A stretch of 64,000 nucleotides of DNA from the NCBI RefSeq assembly GCF_901709675.1, contig NC_051102.1:4561412-4625411 (forward strand), written 5' to 3'. Under the pieces are notes generated by a model that did no database searches, had not been told where the DNA came from, and saw nothing but the letters and a program-made list of their open reading frames with translations. Both the position numbers and the translations under genes were made by a program. The stretch is from Syngnathus acus (lineage: Eukaryota > Chordata > Actinopteri > Syngnathiformes > Syngnathidae). This document shows positions 52,041 through 64,000 of the stretch, one piece after another; position 1 is the first letter of the stretch, and every line of letters begins with the position of its first letter.

Positions 52041-55000
52041 ATGAATAACAACAGTAGCCCAGTGAGTGATTGAGTGCATATTTGGTGGGTTCATTCGTCA
52101 AAGTGGACGTTCATTGATAAGCGCGCGAGGAGAAAGGGGCAGTAATTGAGATGCCGAGTGGACACGTGTAGCGCCAGCCGGCGCTCACTGTTGACGCACG
52201 CGTCTGTCTGGACGAATGATGTGCGCGATCCACCCGTGATGTGTTTTTTTTTTTTAGCTCGCACAGGTGATTCTTTTGGAAGAAACGGCCTGCAATGCCA
52301 ATAATACGCACGCACCTTTTGACCTATTTTTTATTTTTTTTTTTAAATCAATACATTCTCATTTTCTTCGTAAATAACTTATAATTGTAATGAGTTAATT
52401 TCATTTGTTTAATTTGTACCTCATGTAGTAGCATGTTGAAAAGACACCGAATTTTGGCTCTCGCTGATGGTACCGTGTGGGCTCTTTGCATTCGTCGGAG
52501 CGGCTACTCGCAACCGCCGCAGAACGCTCGGTCGCCGCAGCAGCTCCAGATTGTTTCAACTTGCACGCCTCTTGAGCAGATCAGTCGTTGCCGCCGCCGA
52601 TGCCCGACAAATAGAAACCGTCAAATCGCGCAGCAATTAGGCTCCTCTCTCGGCACAGGGGAACGAGAAAAACAGACGGCCTAAAGCCGGCAAATGAGCT
52701 GAAGCCTCTTTTGGACGAGGCCGCTTGAAATGTCTGCGATGTTTCCATCTGTTACGTCGACCGTCGCCGTTTTGTTCTGGAGCTAAGTGGCAGTTTGACG
52801 CGTGGGGTGCATCTGTTCGGAGTGGCACATAAGCACGGCACCACATGAGCGACGACGGCCCGACATGAAATATGCGAGTGCAAATTAAGGAAAGATCTGA
52901 TTAAACTATCACAAAAAAATGTTGGCTAAAATGTGAAGCTGTGCCAGGAAGTTACATTTCTATTTGAACGCGATTGTTCGATTAGCACACGTCTCGCATG
53001 GAGAAATTCAACACGCAGACAGGCCTAACCCCTGAGCAACAAAACTCTCATTTTTCGCCACCCACATCACTCACCGGGCCAGGCTCCGCCTTTTCAAGCA
53101 ACCCCAAGTACCTGCGCCACACATGTACTTGTTATTCAGTTTAATACGTCAAGATCCAAATAATTGATAGAATACTGGACGGTTTCCTTTACGTCACGGC
53201 CATAATTAAGCCTCGGTGGAGGGCTCATATCTGGATCCCGATCATTCTCTGACTGTTTGACTGCAGATGTTTTGATATTGGCCCGACAGATTCACGTCCT
53301 GGAGAGTGGCGAGGTTCGCATATTCAGCCGCAACCAGGAAGACAACACTAGCAAGTACCCTGACATCATCTCTCGTATCCCCAAGGTGAGTTACGCTATG
53401 TTGAGGTATTTAAAAACTAAATGAGCTCTACCTCCACCTAAAGCTCTCCCTTGTCAGCTGTTTGGCTGAGTCTGTAGCTGCTACTTTGCGCCGCACGCTT
53501 CGATGTGGAGACTCGTTTAAGCTGGCAATTTCTAGACGGGCCAGAGCAGCTCCAGGAGTCGCCCCGAGGTTAACAGAGAGTGAGCGCGCAACCCCCTCCG
53601 TCTAGTCAAGAGCTGCAATTAAATAGCAAATGAGCCTACACGGCTTTATTAGAGGCGTTCTCATTGACGCTCGTTGGCGTGTGGCTGTTATTGAAATGTC
53701 GGTCTGCGGGCCCGTGCTTTAATTGCGTTCAAATATTTAATTGCCTCACTCGCAACATTGCGTTGCTCAGTAGAGGTTGTTTGTTTGTTGTGCCGCCTAG
53801 CCTAGCCTAGCCGCCAAGTGACGTTTGTGTATAAAACAGAAGGAGCACAAATGATCACATATTCTTTGGTGATAATCAAAAATGACATGGCACTGTTTTT
53901 GCGGTCGACCGAAGCCCCCCGCCCCCCCGCCCCGGGCAGCCGTGGTCGCCAGCGTGCAGATTGGTGCAGCTTTGACAGCCTTGCAGCACTTTCTTTCATC
54001 CTCCCTGCGAACCTGCCACGGTGTCAGTCCTATCTCGTCTCTTTGTAACTTTTTAATGAAAGCTCCCCCGTGTCGTGCCTCTCATCCATTTTGGTGGGGA
54101 GTGTGCGTGCGTGCGTACGTGCATGTGGAGGGGGCTTTGATACATTCTTGTCACCTTTTTTCATTTTCGCCTCTGGTACCTTCACTCTGTCCCAGCACAT
54201 TCCTTCTACACCTTTTTTTTTTCTTCTTCTCTGCCTTCTCACTTTTTTGTGTTTTGGGGCTGTCGACGTCTCTTTATCGCCTTTGCGCAGCTTCTTCATT
54301 TTCCTTCTCGGTGCACCCCGACCGACTCTTCGGCCGCCGGATGTTTGGCTTTCTTCTCGTCCCTCTCTGACTTTGTTTTTATCAACGTCCCACCTCAGTC
54401 TACCGACCGTTCGCTTAAAGCCGACGGCGTTGAATGCATTGCGGCTGTTTTTGTGCCTCGCTATATTTGGGGTGTCACCAGTCAGTCAATCACGGGAAAA
54501 TTAGCACGGGGTTGTCACGGAGACGCGGCAGCACAATGGATGTAGTAAGTGAGGCTGCTAGCGAGGGGCGGGCGCTCCATAATTGCGACGGGTCCTACTT
54601 TCAGTTAACTTCTTTCAAGGCCTCCCTCTTGAAGTTGTCTCCCATTTTAATTAGTGGTGAGATTAAAAATTAAAAAAAATCTAATTCATTAGAAGCTCTG
54701 TAATAAATCACAGATTCAACACTTATACGTCATTAAAGATTCATTGAAGTTCTTGAGTGATCGCTATGGTAGCACACTTTGAGCCTGTTGCAGACCGGCA
54801 AAACAAATTTCTTTTTGTTTGTCTGTTAAAATTGAAAAGGGTTTATTGGCTCAATTTAATTCTGTTGCTTCCCCAAAAAACATGACATGATTGTGAGTAG
54901 ATATAAAGACTTCGCATCAGCGTCTTGGACTGTGCTTTTATTTTTATTGACGACGTTCCTCTGCAGGTGAAGAAAGACTCGGTGGTCTCCTGCGTGCTGG

Positions 55001-58000
55001 ACGCAGAGGCGGTGGCCTGGGACCACGAGAAGAAACAGATCCAGCCATTCCAGGTCCTCACCACACGCAAGAGGAAGGTAGGAATAAGAGGAGCCTGAAT
55101 CAAAGTGTGGCGGGGTTCTCGTTATTCTTCGCGCCCATTAAACATGACTGACGTGTCAATGACATCGGAATTCAAATAGTTGCTTATTTAAAATAAATAA
55201 ATAGATAGTGGCGAAAATATGCGAATAATTGACCTCCGCAAAATGGGAGTTTGTAATTGCGTATAGATGCCACAAGATGGCGGCAAAACGCGTCTAATGG
55301 TGAGAATCATAAAGCATCAACACTCCGTGTTTCTAGCATAATACACAATCATGGACTCATGTTACATAGAGAAAATTGCAAAATTCATTGATATACAAGT
55401 GCATTGCAAGAGCAACATTTCTATTTTTATTGTTTTTTTGCATGTTCAAAAAAACTCAACTTCTATACTTAGAAACAAAAACAATTGTGAACAGCAAAAA
55501 AACCAACTGTAATAGAAATAATCAACCCGCAATCCACACACCTGATCATTTTTCTGTTGAAAAAGTAGTTGGACGATAAAGAACAGGAAAAGGTGGAGGA
55601 GGATGGCGTGATGGAGTGAGGCGATCCAGTCGCAAGAGGAGGAGATTGATAAGTTGCCGTCAAATGGACGGAAGAGAAGGCGGGGTGAAGATGAGATGGC
55701 GGAGGGAGAGCCTTTGTGTGATTGCAAATGTCAGCCAGGCTTTTTCTCACTTTTGATCAGAATAATGGCGTTCGCACGCTACACAAATCACATGACGGCG
55801 ACGGAGGAAAGCGTCTTCTGTCCTCTCTCTCTCTCTCCTCTCGTTCCTCAGCTCTGACACGGGCGCAAATGAAGATCAGGCCAGGAAGGATGAGGCGCTG
55901 GCGCTAATGGTAGAACGTCAAGATGAACGTTGCCGTTGCGCTTTTACTCTCAGCCTCCTCCGTAGACTCACCATTCCTCGAGATGGCATTTTTATGCACC
56001 GGTGCAGTCACGTCTTTCACATACAGATGGCGCCGGTGCCGTTGCCTGCCGAGTAAAGCTCGCCGTTCGCGGCGAGCTAGGTTGTTACAACTGTCAAAAG
56101 GTTCCGCATGGGCACTCCCACACCACTTGGAAAGACGAGAACAGAGTGCATGCCCAGCCGGCCTGTCAGCTGCCCTCTAGACTCCGAAGAAAAAAATATA
56201 TATATAGATACATAAACGCACTATCCCCGGTGGAGATGAATATTCCACAGATTTCTGTGAAATTATTTGATACCTTTAATGTAGAAAAATGTTTTTTTCT
56301 TTTAGCACATCTAATGTGACGATTAGCACGTCGTCGCTTTGTCTCTGTTAATGTTTAATTAGTGGCTCTGAAGTGATGCCAACTTGACGGGAATAAATTT
56401 AGAATGAACTGTAACTGTTCTCTTTTGGAGTGCCAAGGTTAGACAATTTAGTTTGTGACTAAGACGAGCGTCACGACTCGAGCTATTTGCATGTCTTTTT
56501 GTTCCAGGAAACAAACTCAATCAGGTGTGTGTGTGTCCCTGTGTGTGTTTGCGTCTGTTCCTGCAGGACGTGGATGCCGCCGACATCAAAGTCCAAGTGT
56601 GCGTGTACGCCTTTGATCTGCTCTACCTGAATGGAGAGGTAATCGTGACAATGCGCCGCCTTCCGGTCGTCGCACCAAAAAAGACAAGCAAGGGATGTTG
56701 CGTTAAACTGGAGCGCTTAGTTATTTATTTTTTAACCCAAATTACTTGAGGACTAACTTCAACTCCATTAGCATTAGAATTGTTTATGTTGTATGTTTCC
56801 TTCTTTGTAGTGGATGATGGCTTTTCTGTGTGTTTACCAATTTGTGTGTTTTGCGAGCCTGTCGTCCCTCCACAGTGTCGTTGTCCCTGAATGCCAATGA
56901 CGACGATGCTGCTGGGGGCTGTAAGCAGATAATGATGCCCGTGCTCATTGCAATTCCAGCAGTGTGCCCGCCTGTGTGTTTGTGTGTGTGTGTCGGGGAA
57001 TGAGATTGTGTGACATAACCTGTGTGTTTATGCCTCCCTCCAAATAAAACACAACAGGCCAGCAGATTCCCTAAAGTTGTCGGCGGCAAAATGCAAATCA
57101 GCACAATTGTGTTCCCCCAACTCCCCACAAGTGGAGCGAAACAAATGAGCTAATTAAAACAGTGACGCCTAATTTGTGCCATTACGTGGCCTAACACAGC
57201 TATAACTTGTCTGACGCCACGCGATTAGTCGGCGCCGCTGCTTTGCTCGCAGTCGCTCCTTCCTCTCCAGTTTACGTGTTCAGCTTGCTGCGCGTGTCAG
57301 TGGCCCTTTACAAGCAAAGATAACATGTTAGCAAAAAGCATATGGCCTCGCTCCTTTCATGGGTTCCTCTAGAGCCTCTTGAACCCCGAAAGCTTTCAGT
57401 CCATCTTTTCTAACGCCGCGTATTTGTGTTTCCGTGCGTGCGCAGTCCCTGGTACGACAGCCGCTGCGTCGCCGTCGGGAGCTACTGCGAGAGTCCTTTA
57501 ACCAAGCGGAGGGCGAGTTTTTATTCGCCCGATTCATCGACTCGGACAACACGGACGCCATCGCCGAGTTCCTGGAGCAGTCTGTCCGAGGTTTGCTTTT
57601 GTTTGCGCGTGGGTCGTTGTGATGCCGCGCAAACCTGACAACTGTGTGTGCGCAGACTCGTGCGAAGGCCTGATGGTGAAGACTCTGGAGAAGGACGCTA
57701 CCTATGAAATCGCCAAGCGCTCCCGTAACTGGCTCAAGGTGAGCACGCTTCTACAAAAGCTAGCAAAATTCTAGCCCAATCGCAACCACCATCAAAACGC
57801 ACAATTTTTTGTATCCAAATCATGTTATTATACCCCGCAGTTGAAGAAGGACTACCTGGAGGGCGTCGGCGACACGGTGGACCTGTGTGTCATCGGCGCC
57901 TACCTGGGCAAAGGCAAGCGGACGGGCACGTACGGCGGCTTCCTGCTGGCCTGTTACGACCAAGACAACGAGGAGTTCCAGTCTGTCTGCAAGGCGAGCT

Positions 58001-60826
58001 AGCTTAGCACCAGCGCTAACAGGATGTCCCACCTCAGCTGGTGGCTTCTCACACGTTGTCCGCCTCTTCTCCAGATTGGGACCGGCTTCAAGGACGAAGA
58101 TCTGGAGCAGCACCACAAGTTCTTGAAGGTAAAGCAAACAAATTGAACGTTGGCTCCGCAAATTGTAGCGAAACGATTTTGCTTGAAATCAACTGAACAA
58201 GTTGCGTCGGCCAACGCTTTCCCTTTGAGACTGAGAGTCGTTGATTGTGTTTCCAGCGGGCTGCCGCCGCCCGCTGATAAATTAGCTTTGCTTGACTCTG
58301 TTCCATGCGGAAGCTGAGCCTACTTCAAAGTCCAGCCAATTGGATTGACCGCTGATTTTCCAAAACGCATCGAATTACCTCCTACTTTAAGCAAGTACAG
58401 TTTGGAAAGCGGCACTGTAAGATATTTCTGGTGTACAATCACGCTGATTGCGCAGGAGGAGAGGGGAGGGGGGGCAGTCCCACGTCCCCACCCTCGCTCC
58501 ATCAGCTCCCACCGCGCTGCTTTGTAATCAAACGCTCCTTGCGAGCGTGATGGATGGCGGATTAAAGAAGGCTGATGGGAGCCCGGCCGCCGCTCGTGTG
58601 ATCGGTCGCCTTCGCACATCAGCGGCGAAGCCACTGCGCATGGAATGCCAACAACACACGGCAACGCAATTCTCGGCGTTCTCAGCAAATAAATGTTTAT
58701 TTGTCGTACAGTCGACGAAGTTACATATATTTATAGTTTTGCTGCACCGACATCAAAAGATTTATATCTGCCAGCTTTTGGAGTTCGCACTCGAGCGGGA
58801 AAAAGCTTCCCCGATGCTGTTTGAACCCGCAACGGAAGTCGGCCATTTTGTGAGAAAGCTGCAAACGAGTGTTTCCTTAGCAAGACTCTTCTCTCGTTTC
58901 CCACCAGGAACACATCCTGGCCAAGCCCCGCCCCTATTACCGCGTGGACCAATCGGCCGAGCCAGATGTGTGGCTGGACGCGGTGCAGGTCTGGGAGGTG
59001 AAGTGTGCCGACCTGTCGCTGTCGCCCGTCTACAAGGCTGCCATGGGAATGGTCAGTTCACCCGTTGAGGAAACGCTTCTTCGTCCTCATCACCTCATTT
59101 CCTCTCCTTCCTTCCTTCCTTCCTTCCTTCCTTCCTTCCTTCCTTCCTTCCTTCCTTCCTTCCTTCCTTCCTTCCTTCCTTCCTTCCTTCCTTCCTTCCT
59201 TCCTTCCTTCCTTCCTCCCTCTTTGTCATTCTTTGTTTTCCTTCGGCCCTTGTCTTCTTCCGTCCTCCTCTTTCCCCATCTTCCTCCCTCCTTTCCTTTC
59301 CTTTCCTTATTTCCATCTCTTCTGTTCTCCAGGTGGATCCAGAGAAGGGAATCTCCCTGCGTTTCCCTCGCTTCCTTCGCGTGCGAGATGACAAGAAGCC
59401 CGAAGACGCCACCAGCGGAGCTCAGGTGAGTCAGTGGTGCGGCGTGGCCTTTGAAAGCCCAGCAAAGTGTTTTTGTTTTGTGCCAAAGATCCGATCTGTT
59501 AAGCTTCTTTCAACGTCAAGGTTGAAAGCAAGTACAAGGGCGAGGCAGGCGGCTTTACTACGGGTTGTATAACGTCACCTTTACTGCTGCAGCCCGCCAG
59601 CCTGCCTGCCTAATAAAGTGCACCACAAGCATGCTGGAATGAGTACGGCGCCCTCACTAAATTCAGAAAGTGTGAACAAGGCGCACAGTCCAACCTACAG
59701 CACCACGCTCTCATATAGTCAGTGGGCGTGTGAGTTTCATTTTCTAGCCTCTAGGGGGCGCATGCGTTTAGGGCCACCTCGCTGATCTCAAGAGATTTGG
59801 ATCGATAATCAATAGAATAGATTATGAAACTTCCCTGAAGGCAACGCGAGAAGGCCAAAAATTCAAGAGGACATTTGCAACAATCACTTGTCGTGTGAGC
59901 AAAAGCTGCCATTTCAGACGGTCTCTGAAGGCAACTCGAAGACCCGATGAGAGTAGGTTGAGGATATATGGATGGATGGATGGCCAATTTTATTTCAGAT
60001 CGTTTCTTCGCTTGACTTGAGATGGAGTGATAGATTCTTTTTCTTTTTTGGACAATTCTTTGATTTCAAACTCGCTGAAGGCCACGGCCGACTTGATTAG
60101 GATAGATCGGCCATTCCGGCTGTGGCATTTGGAACAATCACTCAGTTGTGTGAGCAGAGCTGTGATTTCAGGCTGTCTCTGAAGGCAACTCTCAACTTGA
60201 CGCAGATGGATGGTGATTTAATGAAAAGTTTGAACGCTTTTGTGTAGGAAAGGTGGCGTTATTTCACATTGTCATTGAAGTCAGCGTGACTCTTGGACGA
60301 GTTGAGCGGCAGAAGAAATTAGGATTTGAGGACCACTGTGATTTCAGTCTGTTCCTGAAAGCAACACGTAGCCACACGAATGATAAACATTTGGAACAAT
60401 CTCTTGGTGGCTGCACGAGACAAGGTCTCACCCTGTTGTGATTTCAGAATGTCTGTAAATGCAACACTTGACTTACCTTGCTCGTTTTGCAACTGAATAC
60501 TCTCCCCGAAGGCAACAGTAGACTTGATTAGGATAGATCGGGCGACAGATTGACGAAGCATTTAATGATGTTTTAAAAAAAATAAAAATAAAATCCAGAG
60601 GTTGTTTTGTAGCGCCGGCTATGATTTCACATTTTCCCCGAAGGCAACGGCGGACTTGATTAGCTTTTCTTTCAGCGCTCAAGTTTTATGTCCGGAAGAA
60701 AGTTATTGATTTTCAAGGAGATTGCATTCATCCTCCTCATCCTCCCTAAAGATCGCCGACCTGTACAAGAAGCAGCAGCAGATCCAGAATCAGGGAGACA
60801 AAGGCGACTTGGAGGAATACTATTGA
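44913..60826 (+). CDS. lig1: DNA ligase 1 (ATP-dependent replicative ligase)
   Basis: Twenty-six exons give 923 aa (human 919): 44913-44929, 45318-45386, 45667-45950, 46621-46764, 46999-47172, 47241-47349, 47421-47501, 47582-47638, 48032-48090, 48309-48422, 48496-48662, 49022-49098, 49177-49268, 50603-50702, 50949-51034, 51371-51486, 53290-53385, 54967-55077, 56567-56638, 57446-57590, 57656-57738, 57841-57993, 58075-58128, 58908-59051, 59333-59425, 60752-60826. The enzyme seals Okazaki-fragment and repair nicks in the nucleus. The N-terminus MQRSIAFFF is a PCNA-binding PIP box, followed by a disordered tail with an Asp run and SSFFAPRK. The DNA-binding domain runs from [16 protein letters not shown]. 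The nucleotidyltransferase motif I is [10 protein letters not shown] with catalytic Lys575; DTEAVAW-like [17 protein letters not shown] and [12 protein letters not shown] follow. The OB fold ends [12 protein letters not shown]. Intron 22 has a GC donor (AAG|gcgagc, 57994). Poly(A) AATAAA 60903. Confidence 0.97.
49938..49965. repeat. (CA)n microsatellite
   Basis: About 14 CA units in the lig1 intron before exon 50603-50702. Confidence 0.85.
51994..52037. repeat. (TG)n microsatellite
   Basis: About 21 TG units in the lig1 intron between the catalytic-lysine exon (51371-51486) and exon 53290-53385. The rest of this 1.8-kb intron shows no gene. Confidence 0.9.
59105..59217. repeat. (TTCC)n microsatellite
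   Basis: About 28 perfect TTCC/CTTC units in the 281-bp lig1 intron between exons 58908-59051 and 59333-59425. It makes up about 40% of the intron and supplies an extended pyrimidine tract upstream of the acceptor. Confidence 0.95.
59825..60670 (+). repeat. degenerate repeat array in the last lig1 intron
   Basis: At least nine related segments share a core like tgatttcagnctgtctctg followed by aaggcaac, often with nnnngacttgattaggatag and atcgg after it. They are centred near 59832, 59925, 60075, 60170, 60275, 60350, 60450, 60510 and 60640. A second motif, tttggaacaatcactcagtt followed by gtgtgagca, recurs at about 59872, 60128 and 60390, giving a higher-order period near 256-262 bp. No ORF, tRNA-like head or transposon end was recognised. 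Confidence 0.7.
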
Positions 60827-60902
60827 CCAGGTCACAATGCCCATGCGTCGTTGAGATCAGCCTGAATGTAAATCTAAATGTATTTTTGACAACTTGAATA
60901 GA

Positions 60903-60908
60903 AATAAA
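60903..60908 (+). terminator. lig1 poly(A) signal
   Basis: AATAAA 77 bp after the lig1 stop codon, followed by a TG-rich stretch near 60945-60960. The short 3' UTR is consistent with a housekeeping gene. Confidence 0.75.
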
Positions 60909-63132
60909 AGCTTGTTCTACACATCCTGATTTGTGCATGCGTGCGTGTGCATGGTTTGTGTCCATCCGTTCGTCCGTCAGTGCGCTTGTGACTGAAATTC
61001 CAAAATGTCCTCCTCCCTTCCCTCCCCTCCCCTCGGTGGCTGTTGTTGCCGCTGAATGGGAATCAAGCAGGCAGCAGAGCAGAAAATATTGAAAATGCAA
61101 ATATGGAATGAGGTGTGCTCAAAGTCGCCGCGTTATCGGCCTAAACTGCTCCAGCGCAGTCAAAGTTGCTCCGGGAAAGCCTTTGCCAGAGAAAAATCTG
61201 GAATTGTCAAGTCATGATGTCGTCTCATTTTACTCGCAAATGGAAGTTCTCTGCATGAAGATGAAGCTGGATCTGCAGGTAATTGCACTTGTCACCTTGA
61301 AATGGGAGCTTCTTTCTCATTTTTTCTTTTCATTTTGGCAGAAAAGCGCATCTGGATTTGGACCTGAATTCAAGGCCCGCTAAATTGCGCTGGTCCGAAG
61401 ACCAGCTGCTCGGCTCGCGTCGGGTCAGCTCAGGTCCGTTCTCGTCCACTTCCTGTAGGTGGACGTCGTCCCAACACTTTTGTCCGTCATGGTGTCTGTG
61501 TCTCGCCCTCCCAATGGTGTCTTTGTCAAGTGCGTTAACAAAGGCTTTGTTCTCCTCCGCCTCGTCGTCCTTCCATCGCTCCTGGGCAACAAAGGCTTTG
61601 TTTTCCTCCTCCTCTTTCTCCGTCCCTCCCTCCCTCCTGGCGCTGGCTGTGACATCGCTGCCATTCCAGGCCGTGAGGGAGAGAGCGGGAGGGACACACG
61701 CCGCCATTGTTGCTTTCCCAATATCAATGGTGTTTTTCTTCACGGCGTTGGCCACTAACCTTTCGGATCTCATTCTGTTTTTTTAAACTCTACAGGCTGC
61801 CCTGCTCATCGAAGTCAGGAAGCCTGCCTACCTGCCTGCCCCACAGCAAAAAAAGACCCATTTGAGGCCAGGTTGCGACTTTCACTTTCCAGAACCAATT
61901 TATTTGTTCACATTCTCTTGTGATTTTTTTCCAAATCATGCGTTTATACAATGGAGTGGCTCCATTTATACAGTGGAGTGCGGTAGCAGATGGGCCGTTT
62001 GCTTGACGTCAGCAGACTCTATTAGAAGAAGAGGTGATTTGTCACCGGTGGACAAAATGGCCACCGGCAGGACCCGTGAGCATGAAAGAGGTGCCAGGAC
62101 CAGCGTGATGATCAAGACCTCCGTGTCTTAATTGTCCCCCACCATCATCACTCACGTCACACGTCCCTTGGGTTTACATCATGACTAATGAGTGCCACTA
62201 ACAGCAAACCCGACGATTGCATGCAGCTCTGGGAAAATGGAGCAAAAATTGCTTCCAATCCCTGCCATGTGTGCTCACATTACTGACACACGTGCGTTTT
62301 GAAACCCGCCAACAAGATGTCCCACGTTCTCTGGCCGAATTGCCCTTCATTTCTATCGCTTCCTATTGTCCTGACTTCAACTTTCTGGGCTAGCGGCGGC
62401 GACACGTTCCGGCGTGGGGGCGCTCAATGCACATCTTTGTGCGTCCCTGCTGGGTGGGAGAAAGCGCCATTGAGGGCCCGGCCAGGCCCTGCCTGGCCCC
62501 GTCCCCTTCGGGCTCCATTGTATCAGTAGGAATCTGGCGGGGGGGCACTCCAAAGACTTTACAGCCTTTGTTCTGACTTCTGAGCGGACTGGACCGCCGT
62601 GACCCGGACCTAAATGTCCTTCCGCCACCCTTAGCGCCCATCAAATTATACTACTGAAGCTCAATTGTGGCTAAAAATGCAAGTGATATGAAAACCCAAC
62701 ATGATCCAAGTCCAAAACCATAATACAATATTTGGACAAGGAAAAGCTTGGGTACAGGCTGGTCTGAGGCTGCTCCATGGCAGTCTCAAATTGTCAATGG
62801 AAGTCTAGGTTGCTTCAGAGTGGTTCATGTCTTGCAGTTTTGTCGAAGGTTGATTCATGGCAGTCAAGGTGGCCTAAGGGTTAGGGTGCTATGGAGTCCA
62901 AGTTGGCCAAGTTGCATGCTCAAGGTCAAGTGGTCTGTGATTCTCTACGCTCGGCTTGTGTACTTAAAAGAAGTATTCTCAGTGCCAACTTCCTGTCTTC
63001 CACTTGAAGAAGAAAAAGAAAGTTGAAAGAAAAGAAAACGTCAGCATCTCTTTGGCTCTGCGTGGCCCTCTGGAAGTTGAGGGAGGGGGAGGAGGATCCC
63101 CGAGGTTGGCCCGATCCAGGGGTGTGTCCCCC
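60909..63132. other. intergenic region right of lig1
   Basis: No convincing gene. An imperfect direct repeat of aacaaaggctttgttntcc occurs near 61538 and 61594, and loosely repeated ttcatggcagtcaaggt-like segments fill 62755-62935. Some ORFs here (for example minus-strand 61330-61773) are open but have no recognisable domain and are probably chance. Confidence 0.4.
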
Positions 63133-63139
63133 TATAAAG
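63133..63139 (+). promoter_or_regulatory. TATA box of the right-edge gene
   Basis: TATAAAG in GC-rich sequence about 180 bp upstream of the ATG at 63313. Initiation would be expected near 63160-63170. A strong TATA box is typical of highly expressed tissue-specific genes, unlike the CpG promoters elsewhere in the window. Confidence 0.6.
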
Positions 63140-63312
63140 ACTCCTCACACCATCGGGCCTCCTGTTGCTGGCTAGTGCCTCTCGGCTCCCTCCGTCCTCG
63201 CTCGTCGTCTTCTCCTTCCCACACTCTCCCGCAGAGTGGGACTCTTACGCCACCGAGACCCGTCCATCGCTTTTGTGTCTTCCGTGTCGGTGGGAAGTCC
63301 ACACTTGGCATC

Positions 63313-63358
63313 ATGCTGACCCTGGTGGCGCTGGCGTCTCTCCTTGTCCTGGCCGCAG
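63313..63358 (+). CDS. first coding exon of a secreted or membrane protein, unidentified
   Basis: The ATG at 63313 opens MLTLVALASLLVLAA, a near-ideal signal peptide core, and the exon stops at CCGCAG|gtaaaa (63359) in phase 1, the phase usual for an intron just after a signal peptide. An upstream TATA box and about 150 bp of plausible 5' UTR support a genuine first exon. No further exon is found before the window ends (63359-64000 is AT-rich intron-like sequence). I do not recognise the family from 15 residues; secreted enzymes, apolipoproteins and matrix proteins are all possible. Confidence 0.5.
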
Positions 63359-64000
63359 GTAAAAAAACAAAAAACTGACGTATATAGAAAAGCAACTATG
63401 TGCTTATGTGATTGAAATAGTCAGCATTGTATATTTAAATGTAGGGAAAAGCAACCAATGTTCTTTTCAATGAAAAGAAAAATGGAAGGAGCTTAGTAAT
63501 ATTTTTATTCAAATCTCTAATCTGATGTTTTTGAAAAAAAGCCCAATGTGAGAATATTTTTTTTTTTGCTGTCATTTGTAAGGCAAGCATTTTCCTTCTG
63601 AATGAGACTGAATGTTTGCTGCATGGTCGCTCGCCACCAATGCTTTAATCATCTAATAATCATAGTGCATGGTCAAATGATGTGGCTCCTCCCACCGGTA
63701 AACATGACAAGACGCACCGATGTGACCGATCGTCTCCCTCTTAATCGGCACCAAGCGCCTTAGCGGAGGCTTCATCGACTCCGTTTTTTATGAAGACGTT
63801 ACTCCATGCCCTCGTTGTTTAATTTTGACAGCGTCCTATTTTCCCAGCCAGTCAAATATTGATTTAGGGCCTGAAAGCCAATTAGCATCAATCAACATCC
63901 ACACATGACTGGTGACACATTCAATATTTTCTCACCACATTATGCGTGATTGGGATGATCATGCACACAATATTTCCATTTTTTTGTGGGGGCTCTGCTA

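Noticed and set aside
59095-59412. Open frame of repeated RKEG or LPSF units
   Set aside because: Product of the (TTCC)n microsatellite in a lig1 intron.
61330-61786. Overlapping plus- and minus-strand ORFs of about 100-147 codons
   Set aside because: No recognisable domain, start context or splice structure; includes a repeated aacaaaggctttgtt segment. Probably chance ORFs in GC-richer intergenic DNA.

Overview
The window is vertebrate nuclear DNA, most likely from a ray-finned (probably percomorph teleost) fish. The evidence is multi-exon genes with GT-AG introns (many only 60-300 bp), CpG-rich promoters, abundant dinucleotide and tetranucleotide microsatellites, a small hAT-type MITE, and proteins that align by eye from end to end with vertebrate families. 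No prokaryotic, viral or CRISPR features are present. All protein identities rest on recognising the family from the spliced translation; no search was run.

Layout, left to right: 3' end of eif3f (+); an intronless apoo/MIC26-type gene (-), head-to-head with dnaaf6 (+) across a 350 bp promoter holding a CRE and an RFX X-box; ralbp1 (+, 9 coding exons); ndufv2 (+, 8 exons); ankrd12 (+, 12 coding exons including one of 4.1 kb); twsg1 (+, 4 coding exons); pip4p1/tmem55b (+, 7 exons, CLEAR element upstream); about 5 kb of repeat-rich intergenic DNA; a short etv3l-like ETS gene (+); lig1 (+, 26 exons, complete); and, at the right edge, a TATA-driven first exon of an unidentified secreted or membrane protein. 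Splice phases were checked for every multi-exon gene and all close in frame. Predicted lengths: dnaaf6 193, ralbp1 672, ndufv2 241, ankrd12 1850, twsg1 225, pip4p1 270, lig1 923 aa.

The genes do not form an operon or one pathway. Ralbp1, ndufv2, ankrd12 and twsg1 are the four genes that sit together on human 18p11.22, so this is a conserved synteny block, rearranged so that ralbp1 leads. The other genes come from different human chromosomes. The most informative non-coding signals are a perfect X-box at the cilium gene dnaaf6, a perfect CLEAR box at the lysosomal gene pip4p1, an E2F-like site at the replication gene lig1, a duplicated E-box/CCAAT module at ankrd12, three GC-AG introns, an intact hAT MITE with a perfect 8-bp target duplication in the ankrd12 3' UTR, and two degenerate, apparently family-specific repeats (8.0-8.6 kb and 59.8-60.7 kb). 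I found no evidence for a wholly new biological system.
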